NCBI GenBank assembly: GCA_902806595.1
Contig: CADCXC010000010.1
Location: forward strand, 2,356,001-2,420,000
DNA from: Pyrenopolyporus hunteri
Lineage: Eukaryota > Ascomycota > Sordariomycetes > Xylariales > Hypoxylaceae
Length of the DNA: 64,000 nucleotides
Direction of reading: 5' to 3'
Made by a program: the position numbers and the translations under genes
In this document: piece by piece, positions 9,487-20,400 of the stretch
How positions within the stretch are numbered: position 1 is the first letter of the stretch
Layout: every line of letters begins with the position of its first letter
Notes under the pieces: model-generated
Database searches by the model: none
What the model was told of the DNA's origin: nothing
The model's input: the letters and a program-made list of their open reading frames with translations, nothing else

Positions 9487-12400
9487 CTAGCAGCTCTCCT
9501 CAACGACGGATTCGAGCTCGTCAAAATCGCGAATCACGGGCCCGAGCCCATCTGAACTGTTTGGGCTTAGTATCGGCGCGCCACCCATGCTGGAAGGGCT
9601 ATGGCTAGGGTCTAGGAACCTATCCGTACGGGTCGCGTCCAGACTAAGGTCCAGGGGTGCTGGTGCTTTCGTTCGCTGTATCCCCCTGCCTGTAGTAGTA
9701 CCTCTGCTGTACTGTTGCTGTTGCTGCTGCTTAGCCTCGTCTAATCTTCCACCACTTAAGCCAGCGCTGCTCGACCCGAAGGTTGCATAGCTACGCTCGC
9801 TTCTGTCCCCGCGCGAGCCGGCGTAGTTTTTGTTGGCAAGATAATTTGCGACTGCTGCAGACGGCGGCGCGGTGCCTGAAGCGGCGTCTTCTGAGCCCTC
9901 CCACGTCGTGGATGTAGTTGCGAGTGTGGGAAATGCAGCCGTTGTTGCGCCGGCTACGCTAGACCGTACGCTCCGCGAGGTGTGCCGACCGCCGCTGATT
10001 CTAGACCTGCTGGTCACAGTCCGGGGCGGCCGCGGAAACCTTTGCGCCTGGGTGCGCATCATTTGTAGTACAGGGTCGCCCGAGTGAGAGTTTGAATTGG
10101 CTGACGTATCCGAATCAGCACTCTCACCGCCGCTGGCGTTGCTATTCCGCCGCCAAGTCTGGGGGGCGAGCCAGCAGTACGACAACTCATGACGAGCTTC
10201 TGCTGCGGTAGCGGATGCGCCCTTCCATGGCGGCGCCCTGGCACCTCTGAAGCGTGGTGAGAGGTGGTATGGCACGTTATCTTTGTAGCGAACGTTGGGT
10301 GCGTCAACGGCGACGCTGGCGAGGGTTTGCAGGATGCCGTAGATGAGCACCCAGCGCCCACGCCGGGCAATGGACGGATCTACAGCACCAATTTGGTCGT
10401 TCTTCTCGAATTTAATGAAGCTTTCGATGAGGTCAGACTGTGCGAAGTCAGATCCTAATATGTATATGTTAGTTGCCTCCGTATACGCGAGTTGTGCGCG
10501 GCGCTCAAATATGCGATCTTCACAGGATTGCTTTGCGTTGTTATTATTATTCTTCTCTTTCCTCGGCCTCTCGCGACTGAGCCCGGTCGGAGCCGCCGCG
10601 GCCGGAGAGATCGACTCGGGGACGAGCGGATAGGGGTGTGGAATATGAGGGAATCGCATTCGATTATCGAACTCAATCAGCAGATCCGTAAGAGGGAGGT
10701 CGGGCGTATCAGGATCGAACGACTTATTGCCGCTTTCGGAAACCATCATCCATTTCCGACTGCTACGGGTTTCCGACTCGTCCCATACGATATCTCTATT
10801 GACTAGATAGTCATAGAGCGCACCAAAATCCGTTTGCATCTGCATCGCTAGCGTTCTTGTCAACCATACGTCTTCGCCTTCTGCTGTCCTTCCGCCGCTG
10901 TCGGCTGGGGGCCAACAACCATATACCTTGGCGTAATGCGTTATGAAGAACTGACGTAGACGCTCAGCGGTATCTTTAGCAGCACCCCGTGCGGCTGGAC
11001 CCGCGGTTGGCCACATATCTCCGCAAGAAAACTCGGAAAGACGTTCTTCAGCGGCCTGAACACGGAGCTGCGTTTCGAGACAAGCTCGCTCTAGGAGAGC
11101 ACGTGTGATTGGGGTGACGTTCTTGTAGTCCGCGCAGGCTTCTAGCCGGGAGTACATACCTGTACAATGGACGAAGGCTTCGTACCAGCCCTCTTCCCAC
11201 CGCACTTCTGGCGTCTCCGACCACGCCAGTAGGGACACGGCCGCCTCCGCGTCGTTACGCGAGTCATCGATACCGCGAGCAGACAGATAGTTGAGGATAG
11301 TGCCCACATTGTCGGCCTCGGGGGACATGTAGGCAGTAAGACGCGCGAGCAAGTCGGACAGCGCTTGGAAAAGCGACAGTCCAACCAGCGACGCATGATA
11401 GAGTAGGGCAAACACGTTGCGCGTCGTGATGGCGTGTCGGTGCGCCTCAAGCTTGGCCAGGCTCGGCGGGGTCGGGAAGTATAACTCGTAGGAGATCTGG
11501 CCATCGACTTCGGCAAGGCTTGTGTCTTCGGAAATTGGAGGTGTGGGCTGGCCATTTCGACCAATAGTGTATCCAAACTGCGGATGAGAACCGTGCGGAC
11601 GTAGCATAGGTGGGGCACCTATGGGTGATGGAGGCATGTGCATGCGCGGATCGTACTCCTCCTCGGTAGACCCTTCGCGCAGAAGAGTGATTAGGGAACG
11701 TGATTCCGTTGCTTCAATGATGTGGGATGAGAGCCTGAAGGAAGGGTTCGGTCGTGGAGCCTGCCCTCTACGGCCGAAGAAGACGAGAACGTCACCATTC
11801 GGATCCCATAGCTCAGGATCTTTCCGGAGCTTGTTCCATCGCTGAGCAGGTCTTCCAGCACCAATCCAACGCTTTATCGGGGGCATCGACGGCGGGGGTA
11901 TTGGGGGTAGCTTCGCGGACGGCGGTGGCGAGAGTGCCTGCTGATAGTCCGGATCCCATGCCAAGTTCTGCTGGTTTTGCGGAGGCATCGAGGGCAACTC
12001 GTTCATGTCGAAGGATTCGGTATCGTTATAAGCTCTGGCGACAGCCGAAGATTCAGGCCTTGACTCGGGTCTTGATTCGGGCCTGGGGTTCTCTTGGGGC
12101 TTCTTCTTCTTAGCCCCGAATGTGAAAGCTTTCGTAAGCCCTTTGCGAAATTCGTCGCTCTTCTTATCTACGGCGCTACGGAAGCCGGATCGTTCTATGC
12201 CTGATACGTCCTCAGTCCTCAATACGGGCTTCCGTGCTCTAGCGTATGCGAAGTCAGCCATTGGCCCCTGACGTTGCAAGCTGCCGCCGCCGTCTCTCCT
12301 CCCCGAGTCGCTTCCGCCGCTCTGACTCCCGCCACTATGGTTGCCAAGGTCTGTGAGCTGGGCGCGGTAGTTAGTCAGTTCCGTCTCCCGCGCCGGCTCA

Positions 12401-12570
12401 GAGAACTTGAGGAACCTTGCGTTCGTTGTGCCATAGCCGGTGCCTTGCGGCAAACCGATATCCCCAATCGAAGCGTCATCTCGCTCAGAAAAGTGACTAT
12501 CCCCGGGCGACCGCACACCGGATTTTGGTTCCGTAATCTTCTTCCTCACATATGCGCTGCGTCCCGACAT
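9487..12570 (-). CDS. Large fungal protein of unknown function (DUF8004-like)
   Basis: Single exon, 1027 residues, starting MSGRSAYVRKKITEPKSG. The N-terminal 250 residues are disordered, with PESRPESRPESS and a proline-rich part. A folded region runs from about 255 to 800: RWNKLRKDPELWDPNGDVLVF, then FRLSSHIIEATESR, a helical segment TTRNVFALLYHASLVGLSLF, and HYAKVYGCWPP. From memory this matches a fungal-only family annotated as DUF8004; that assignment was not checked. The C-terminus is Ser/Gly/Gln-rich. No transmembrane helix or signal peptide is visible. DPELWDPNGDVLVFF recalls BTB-type sequences, but I do not assign a function. An in-frame intron in the poly-Asn loop (about 690-720) cannot be excluded. 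Confidence 0.75.
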   Translation of the reverse strand: MSGRSAYVRKKITEPKSGVRSPGDSHFSERDDASIGDIGLPQGTGYGTTNARFLKFSEPARETELTNYRAQLTDLGNHSGGSQSGGSDSGRRDGGGSLQRQGPMADFAYARARKPVLRTEDVSGIERSGFRSAVDKKSDEFRKGLTKAFTFGAKKKKPQENPRPESRPESRPESSAVARAYNDTESFDMNELPSMPPQNQQNLAWDPDYQQALSPPPSAKLPPIPPPSMPPIKRWIGAGRPAQRWNKLRKDPELWDPNGDVLVFFGRRGQAPRPNPSFRLSSHIIEATESRSLITLLREGSTEEEYDPRMHMPPSPIGAPPMLRPHGSHPQFGYTIGRNGQPTPPISEDTSLAEVDGQISYELYFPTPPSLAKLEAHRHAITTRNVFALLYHASLVGLSLFQALSDLLARLTAYMSPEADNVGTILNYLSARGIDDSRNDAEAAVSLLAWSETPEVRWEEGWYEAFVHCTGMYSRLEACADYKNVTPITRALLERACLETQLRVQAAEERLSEFSCGDMWPTAGPAARGAAKDTAERLRQFFITHYAKVYGCWPPADSGGRTAEGEDVWLTRTLAMQMQTDFGALYDYLVNRDIVWDESETRSSRKWMMVSESGNKSFDPDTPDLPLTDLLIEFDNRMRFPHIPHPYPLVPESISPAAAAPTGLSRERPRKEKNNNNNAKQSCEDRIFERRAQLAYTEATNIYILGSDFAQSDLIESFIKFEKNDQIGAVDPSIARRGRWVLIYGILQTLASVAVDAPNVRYKDNVPYHLSPRFRGARAPPWKGASATAAEARHELSYCWLAPQTWRRNSNASGGESADSDTSANSNSHSGDPVLQMMRTQAQRFPRPPRTVTSRSRISGGRHTSRSVRSSVAGATTAAFPTLATTSTTWEGSEDAASGTAPPSAAVANYLANKNYAGSRGDRSERSYATFGSSSAGLSGGRLDEAKQQQQQQYSRGTTTGRGIQRTKAPAPLDLSLDATRTDRFLDPSHSPSSMGGAPILSPNSSDGLGPVIRDFDELESVVEESC

Positions 12571-13284
12571 CGCGGACCGGGTCCGATGAATACCACCTAA
12601 TACAATCCGTCCACATATGAAAGGTCCCAGTATCTGTATCTACCGCTGAGAGTAGAGTCTGACGCCGCAGAGCCTAGAGCTCTTGGGATAAGGAGGCTTT
12701 CTGCAACTAGCGGATAGGCGCGATTCGAAAAAATATAGAATGGGCCTGGCGAGTAAGCATCGGCAGACCTGCGAGGCCCTTCCCTCGATCCGCTCTATTC
12801 TCACGGTGAGAATTGAACCTCGACGACGCAACCGCTAGTGGCGTCAGAAACGCGACGTAGGTTGCGCGAATTCGTGCTAGGTCGCAGAGATTGGCCTGTA
12901 GGTTGAGCCACAGTTACGTATGTGCCCATCAAAAACAGCAAACAGCAGATTACTTGAATGAAACTGTGCAAATCTCGGGCCACTTTGGGGGTGTGAAAGC
13001 CAGATTAGAAAACGAGAAGCCGTCTGGGTAGGCCGAGCTATCTTAGACTTGCATTAAGGCATTCGAAAATTGAGCCGGGACTAGGAGGCCGAAGTGTCGA
13101 TGCCCATGAATGAAATAAGATGAAATCGATAGTCCAGCACGTAAAGTCTCGGAAAGGAGTGGGCGACGTTGATATGATACCGCTTGAAATCCGATATTCG
13201 ATGAGCCTGTGGCGTTTGATATTGCTTTTTCCGTGTCTTGGGCACCCGGACCCCTCTCCTCCTTGCACACGTCGGAGTGGACGA

Positions 13285-13345
13285 TGAGGGTAGAGACGAG
13301 GGTAGAGACGAGGGTAGAGACGAGGGTAGAGGCGAGGGTAGAGCG
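13285..13345. repeat. 12-bp minisatellite, about five copies
   Basis: The unit GAGGGTAGAGAC is repeated about five times, with one GAGGGTAGAGGC variant, and translates as the alternating-charge repeat GRDE. Confidence 0.9.
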
Positions 13346-14519
13346 AAGGAAAGGGCCAGGTTCGTCACTACGCCCTATGTAATACCGATTTCGTTAGCAG
13401 TGGGCTTAGATACGGAACGGAATGAAAGCATTGCCGTGCTTGCTTCGTGAGTTGTTTTGAGAATGTGAAGAGTAATGTACCAGCCAGGCCAAGGTACGTA
13501 GGATCAGGTAGGCATGTACACATACGGATTACCTGTACGTAGGCAAGACGTTGGTCCAACAAAATAAAAAGTAATCAGCGTGGGGGATGCTAGGGGGTTC
13601 GCTCTGGGACATTTTTCTGTCGTGTGATTGGCTTATAGCTTGGTTGGTCCTTCTTGGTTTGCGACACATCGGTTCCAATATCCCTGAAGTTGATTCCCCG
13701 ATCGCATGGCCCAGAACAGATTGATCCCCTAAGCGTATCGAGGCTGCGACTCGAAACAAGGGTTCATCCCCGCGTGGATCGAAATGTACCTGGGTACTGT
13801 ACAATACAGCATGAATACAATGCCTATCATACATAGGTACCTAGATACCTATAATACAATACTGCACCCCCTACATGTAGGTACCTATTATAGGACGTAG
13901 CAACCCATCGACTCCTCTCGGAGATACCTACCCAGGTACCTAAGCCACCCCCCGTTCGATGCGTCTATGTAGGTGTTTCCGCGGGCGCCCAGTTCTCGAG
14001 GCCGTACGTGTAGGTCTGGCGGAGGATGAGGCCGTCTCAGCTCTACCATAACGTCCAGTTACCAACGGAAGGTGGCCAAGATCGACACGGCGGATAGCAT
14101 ATATACAAGTATAGGTACGGTAGGTAGAGAGGAAGTTGATCGATACTCTGGGTATGGGACCTACAGAACCCTTAACGTGGAGCCCGTCGGGTGCTTCCCG
14201 TCAGGATTCCAGGTTCCAAGATAGCAGTAGCGTTAGGGGGTCGGGGGGGTAGGAACGAGTGGAGTCCAGGGAATTTGGCACATACTATGGTACCTAGGTA
14301 GGTAGGTACAATACTGTAAGTATCACCTGCAGCTGTGTCGGAGATCATCGACCTGGGTCCCTCTCCCATGCCTACCTGCCTGTACCTTAAAGCTATTATG
14401 ATTCGATATAATAGTTTTAATAGTTTAAGTAGAATATCCCCGTGTCTTAGTACCCAAGGCGCCGTGTAAGCTGAGATTGGCTTACGTAGCATTCCAGTTA
14501 GCGTGACATACGACAAGAA

Positions 14520-15060
14520 TTGCAGAGTATATATGTACCTAGGTACCTACATACTAGGTACGGGCATAGGTACTACATAGGTAGGTACCTAGGTAGGTAC
14601 ATACACGTATGGAGGCATACATACCTAGGTAGGTACCTAGGAATTGACCAGCCCCACAGATAGAGAGAGAGACATGAGAAGTCAATATGTACCGACGGTG
14701 GGTACATGTATGCAGGGCTGCTTTGGCGCCTGCCCAGGTAGCCAGGCTTTAAGTTAACATCCCGGTCTCGACTTGCTTTAGCCCTTACGCCCGTGTACTA
14801 AAACTGAATTACCAGGAGTAAATGGCGATAGAGAGTCAGCTGAGAATTAATAGTCTATATGTAGGCTTCTAGGTAAATATTATAGTTGAGTAAACTACTA
14901 CATGTAAGTCTATCTTTAGCAGTGGATATATACCTACCTAGGTACCTACCCATACACGTGAATGCCTATCTCTTACTTACCTACCCACCTAGGTATATGT
15001 ATATATATACCTACCTAGGTACTAGGTAGGCTGGTATATACGAACAATACCTACCTACAT
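14520..15060. repeat. Dense TACCTAGGTA / (TAGG)n palindromic repeat cluster
   Basis: Repeated runs of TACCTAGGTA, GGTAGGTACC and TACATGTA, with unrelated sequence between them. The core is self-complementary, so short hairpins are possible. The same motif recurs across the window in non-coding DNA. Confidence 0.85.
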
Positions 15061-15454
15061 ATGAGTACGGCACTTATCTAAGGGTGTACCTATGGAGGTA
15101 CGTATGTAGCCACAAATAATGCTTCTCCTGACCGCTACATGTAAATATCACCTTTTCCCCTTCAACATCCCTTACCTCCCTATGCCTACCTACATGTAGG
15201 TACTCACCGATTACACTTACCTAGCATTTAGGTATGCACCTACGTGTATGTATGTAAATTGAATCCCAAGGAACTGAACAAGCTGACCGCTTTCTCGTCC
15301 CCGGGCTTCTCGCAATTCACTTCAATCCAGAAAGAAAAGAAAAGAAAGAAAGGAAAAAAGGAAAAAAGAAAAACGAAAAAGGCTCTTTACTTTCAGGAGA
15401 CCACACGCCGCCGAGCAAGCGCATCCCCCCGCCGCACAAGATATGTACGTATGG

Positions 15455-15625
15455 ACCTACCTACCTACCTACCTACCTACCTACCTACCTACCTGGGTAC
15501 CTACCTATGCAAGTCCCTCCTTCATGATACCACCGTATAATGTTTGTCACTGCGCTCCGTGTAGTACTGGAGCCAGTTGGTGGGATTCTCCGGTATGCCC
15601 GTCTACCTAGGTACCTACCTACCTG
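15455..15625. repeat. (CCTA)n tetranucleotide tract and neighbouring motif copies
   Basis: About nine CCTA units (about 15459-15492), then GGGTACCTACC, with another TACCTAGGTACC at about 15604-15616. Confidence 0.85.
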
Positions 15626-16522
15626 CATAGCAATCCTGTTCCCAAGGCCCGGCCACGGTAGGAAGCTCTAAAGGGAAACCCTCGCAATGTCACGCAGCTG
15701 ATGAGTATTGCAATAGGGGATGGGATATAACGCAGCATACGATATGTCACATCAATACCACCAGGACGGAGTTTTTGGGTTTATCAATGGAGTAAGCATT
15801 AAGAGCTGGTTCCCACATCTTATGCTTGTATGGACGCGTGTATTAACTTCCCCTGGATCCTGGAGATTCACCGAACCGATAATTAATTGTTGGTTCTTAG
15901 CACCCAGGAATCTAAAGCCTCGAACAACTTCCCTATCCTGGGGATAAATTAAGAACGAGATGATAGCGAGATCGGGTCCTAACTCTTTTTAAGTATACTA
16001 CCTACGTACCCCTAGGAGCTTTTTTTTACTTATGATTTATCCCAGCCATTTACGACAGCCCTAATTTGACCGAGATGAGCTTAGCCATGGATGTAAGTAG
16101 CCGGTAAAACTGTGTGATTCAAGAGTCACTCATATCCAACATACCTAGGTACCTACACTTTAGAGAACTGTTGGAACTTGGTAATTGGTAATAATTGCCG
16201 TAGGACAACCACGGAGACCGTATATTTAGGTAGGTGCCTAGATATAGATCAGATGGGTGTATCTTTGCCTCCCAGCACAGCCACTGATTTAAAAACGAAA
16301 GCTTCTTTAACTGCTCCGTAAAGGCGAGAGCGAGTAAGACGTTAATTGTCACACATCTCTTATCTAGAAGTAGGTATGTTACCTACCGGACAGGTATTAA
16401 ATAAACTATCGCCGATTAAGAACGTTAGCAGCATCGCGTGCGACTCCCTTGGTAATTTGAGCAAGTGCTGCCTCTGCCCCAGCCTCTTTTAGCTGTCGCA
16501 AGATCGGTGGCAGTGGCCCTCC

Positions 16523-17184
16523 TTAACTCTTCCTTGGAGCCGAGACGCGGAGTCCTAACTTCTTGCAACGCTCCTCGAAGCTTGCGATGCGAGAGACACC
16601 GGGCTTAGCTGCGGAGTTAACCGGGGCGGGATGCGGTGCCATGCCCGCAGCCGGAATCGCCGGAGAAAATGCGTCTGCTTGCGGGCTCAGTTTAGCCGGA
16701 GGAGGCATGACTTCGAGCGTAGGCGTAAGCTTAGGCGTGCCCTGACCCGGAGATGGGCTTTTGGAAAGTCGGGGTCGTGGATCCGCGCCAGAATCGCGGC
16801 TTTGCATGGCAGCAGTGCTGAGTAGTTCGAGGGATGTCAATACCGGAGCCCCTATCTGATCCGGTGCCAATTCGCGGGCGAGCATGCCTATATGATTGTT
16901 AGCTATCTTGAAAAGATAGTTGAAGATATGCGATTTAGCCTACGGCCAGCCAGCTTTCTAACGATTAATAAGTACTGGTGGTAGGGTTCGAGGGGATATT
17001 CAGCATCCATAGCGGTGTAAGCGTCTTTCCAGAGGCAGGCCAGCGATACGCCGTTGTTGACATGGTGCAGAATGTCCCTCTCGGCAAGGCCAGTGAGGGA
17101 TTCCCAGGAAGCATTGTCGTCCAATTTGTCAGGTATGGTAGCTGAAAGGCGCAGGTGGTTAGTAGATGGAGGATTGGCCGACAT
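16523..17184 (-). CDS. Hypothetical protein, two exons
   Basis: Model complement(16523..16887, 16944..17184), 201 residues. The 56-bp intron has donor GTAGGC, branch GCTAAC and acceptor ATATAG, and the join gives RKLAGRMLAREL. The N-terminal half looks folded and helical (DNASWESLTGLAERDILHHVNNG, LACLWKDAYTAMDAEYP, YHQYLLIVRKLAGR). The second half is Pro/Ser/Ala-rich and ends SRIASFEERCKKLGLRVSAPRKS, a basic amphipathic tail. I do not recognise the family. The good intron and protein-like composition support a real gene. It is the nearest gene to the left end of the retrotransposon. Confidence 0.6.
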
Positions 17185-17600
17185 GCCACCTAGGCGCCTT
17201 ATTATCTCAAGAGGTCACTAACCAAGATGTGCAGGGAAGTACTTAGCTTATAGGATGTTAGAGAATGAAGACAAATTATATCGGTAGGGTGATAGGGGGC
17301 TTACATGCGGGCTTCATCCCATTCCCATCTCGACGGATACCACCCTTTGGATGGGATTCCATTATGCGGGTGGCTTTGGTATTCTCGCGAATCGTCCGCT
17401 TACTTCGTCCACTTACTTCACCCGCTTTACTTACTCCTGTGGATTCGTCTATTCGCTGCCATGGGGGAGTCCTGCGAGACGGGCACGCGCTTAGGAGACG
17501 TACAAATATGGGTGGCAATAGGACTATAACAGGGCACGCGAAGGTAGAGTAGGAACTAGGTGTCTGCAAAGAACAGCAAGACAACGAAGTTTTTTTTTTC

Positions 17601-17683
<83 letters not shown>

Positions 17684-17801
17684 CGGCATGAGATGGACAA
17701 AAGTTAGGTGTTCCCTTAAAGTAATAATGACCACAAGCCGTTTATACGAAATAATTAAAAATATCGAATATTATTTATACGTATAAATAAAAAAACGGGC
17801 G
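17185..17801. other. Left flank of the retrotransposon
   Basis: No gene. Contains the long T-tract at 17590-17683. From about 17740 to the target-site duplication the sequence is already AT-rich with CpG-only cytosines, as if the mutation process had spread about 60 bp beyond the element. Confidence 0.5.
17590..17683. repeat. 94-nt T homopolymer with two C interruptions
   Basis: An uninterrupted T-run of about 70 nt, preceded by shorter T-runs separated by single Cs. It could be an A-tail of a minus-strand retro-inserted sequence, a slippage-expanded tract, or partly an assembly artefact. An apparent lysine-only reading frame on the minus strand is meaningless. Confidence 0.9.
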
Positions 17802-17806
17802 ATCGA
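17802..17806. repeat. Target-site duplication ATCGA, left copy
   Basis: Five bases directly before the TGTT start of the left LTR. The identical ATCGA directly follows the CA end of the right LTR at 26019-26023. Confidence 0.88.
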
Positions 17807-17963
17807 TGTTAAAAATAGACGTAGGTTATAAGTATGTATTTTATTATATTAAAATAATAAAAATTAATTAAAAGTTAAATAAAATGTAAATATTATATAT
17901 ATATTATAAATATAAAACGTAATTATTTAACTATTTTATATTTTAATATTTTATATTTTAATA
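17807..17963 (-). repeat. Left LTR (3' LTR of the element), heavily mutated
   Basis: 157 bp, starting TGTTAAAAATAG. It aligns without gaps to the right LTR; wherever the right copy has C before A, C or T, this copy usually has T, and G is usually A. Confidence 0.88.
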
Positions 17964-20149
17964 TTTTTATTTAAATTATATTTATAATTAACTTTAACAT
18001 TTCGTAATATTTTTTTATAATAATTTTTAAATTTTTTAATTTTTTTTAAATAATTTTATATTTTTAAAGTTTTAATTTAATATAGTTTTAAAATCGTAGG
18101 TTATTTACGCTTTAATATTTTATATTTTTTAATATAATTTATTTTTAAATTTTTCGTAAAAATAATATTAAATATTAATTTTATTTATTATAAAAATCAT
18201 TTATATTATATTAAATTTCGACATTTTTTATATATCGTTTAATGCGTAAATATTTTATAAAAATACGTTATTTATCCTATAAAATTTCCTTTTATTTTTT
18301 TTTATTAAAAACATTTTTTATAAAATTATAATCTTAAATTAATATTTATTTTCCCCGTTTTTTAAAATTTACATTTCGAATAATAACGATTATAAAAATA
18401 TATTATCTTTTATTTTTTTATTTATTTTTTATTAATCGTTTATTTAACATGTTAAATAATTCGATTAATGTATTTTTTTAATATTTTAAATTTAAATTAT
18501 TAAAATTATTAAATAGATTTTTTATTAAAAGGTTTAATATATATTCGATTTAATTAATTCGATTTTAATTATTATAAAAAAATATAATTTATAAATGTAT
18601 ATAAAGGTTATTATTAATAATTATAAATTTTTAAAATTATATTAAAAAAGTTATTATTTCGATTTTTTAGGTTTTAAAGTTAAACGATAATTTATAAAAT
18701 AAAGTAAATAATGTAAATAATTACATTTTTAATAATTAAATAATTAAAAATAAAAAATCTTTTTAATCGATAATTAAATTAAAGTTTTAAAGGGTTAAAA
18801 AACCTTTTATTATAATATTTAAATTAATTTTATAATTAATTATTTTTTTTATAAAAAGTATTTATTATATATATTTCGTTATAAAATATTTAATATATAT
18901 TTTATAATAATTAAATAAAAGTAATAATTAAAAACTTCGAAAATAATGTATTTTTATAATTTAAAATTTAAGGAATTTTAATATATTAATTATAAAAATA
19001 ATTTAATAAATATTAAATCGTAATTAATAAATGATAATTTATGGACATTTTATTAATAATATAATAAATAAATATATAAATCGTTTAATATTTTAAATTA
19101 TTTATATTAATAAAAAATATTTAAATATTTTATAAATAATTTATAAATTTTATAAAAAACGTTTTATAAATATTTTATAAATATTTTATAAATATTTTAT
19201 AATTATTTTATAAATATTTTATAAATGTTTTATAAATGTTTTTTCGATTATAAAAACGGTTTTTTTTATAATTTTTCCCATTTATTTTATAAATAAAAAT
19301 TTAAAGTTATTTTAAAGTAAATAAACGCGTTTTTAAAAAGTAATTTAATAAATTCGTTAATTATTTATTTTTTAATAAAGGTATATTTAAATTTAATATC
19401 CCCGTTAATTTATTTTTTACGAGTAAAAAAAATGTTAATTTCGATATATTTTATTCGAATATAAAATTATAAGTTTTTTATTAATATTAATGTCTTTTAA
19501 TTATTATTTTATATTATAATAATAATTAAAGATTTTTTCGAAGTATTTAATTTTTTTAATAATTTTCGTAATTAAACGACTTTTTTTATAACGTTAATTA
19601 TACCCTTAAATTCGAATTTATATATTAACGTAAATATTATAAATTATTATTTTAAAAATTAATTTATAATATTACTTTCGATATTAAAAATATATTTTAA
19701 AATTAACCTTCGAATTTATATACATTTAACGTAATCGACATCGATTTACTTTATAAAATTTTTAAATTTATTTTCGTAAATAAATTTATAATTTAAAGTT
19801 TTTTTTAAATATTTTAATATTTATTTAATAATTTTTATATATATTAAAATAAAGTTTTTTATATATCGACTTAAATACGATATAACGTATATAATATTTA
19901 ATTTAATATTTATTATAACGTACATTAAATAATTAATTATTTTAATATATCATTTAATATTTTATATTAATATTTTAAAATTATCGAATAATTTAATTAT
20001 TTTTACGACGTTTATAAATATATTATTAAAATTCGATTTTTATTATTTTAAATCTTTAATAATTTTTTTTAAATAAATTTTTTAATTTAAAATAATTTTT
20101 TTATTAATTTTATTTTATTTAATAAATATTTTTAAATAATATAAATAAA

Positions 20150-20400
20150 ACTTTAAATCGATTATTTTAAACTTTTCGACGAATTTAACTTTAATTTTAA
20201 TTATTTTTTTTTTTAAAAAATCGATTATTAATAAATCATTAACGTAAATAACGATATATATATAATTTTTTACGAATACGTCGATATTTAAATCGAATAT
20301 TATAAATTTTAAAATATTTAAATATATAATAAACGTTTAATATTATATTTAAAAAATTTATTTTAAATTATATAACGTTTTATTAAATTTATAATATTTA
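20150..20400 (-). pseudogene. Degenerate copia reverse transcriptase core
   Basis: Minus-strand frame through 20290-20215 reads DVFVKNYIYIVIYVNDLL, continuing IIDF, KVKFVEKFKIIDLK and YLYYLKIF. Copia reverse transcriptases have DPCVFVK..., VVYVDDLLI.., and ERFEMKDLGPLSYYLGLEI in this order and spacing. Substitutions such as Asp to Asn and Gly to Lys fit G-to-A change. Further left (about 19620-19430) a weaker match to the RNase H end (LRKLLKKL and LYSN) is visible. Confidence 0.72.

Larger units (their letters stand above)
12571..16522. other. Gene-poor repeat-rich region
   Basis: Nearly 4 kb with no gene I can support. It contains a 12-bp minisatellite (13285-13345), many TAGG/CCTA repeats (strongest at 14520-15060 and 15455-15625) and a purine tract at 15330-15385. 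Open frames are short, lack protein-like composition and often run through the repeats. Confidence 0.5.

Noticed and set aside
13660..13836. Frames of 60-100 codons on both strands around 13.5-13.8 kb
   Set aside because: Low-complexity or repeat-crossing, no splice partners and no protein-like pattern.
17276..17734. Minus-strand frame with a run of about 30 lysines
   Set aside because: Translation of the T homopolymer; flanking residues have no protein character.
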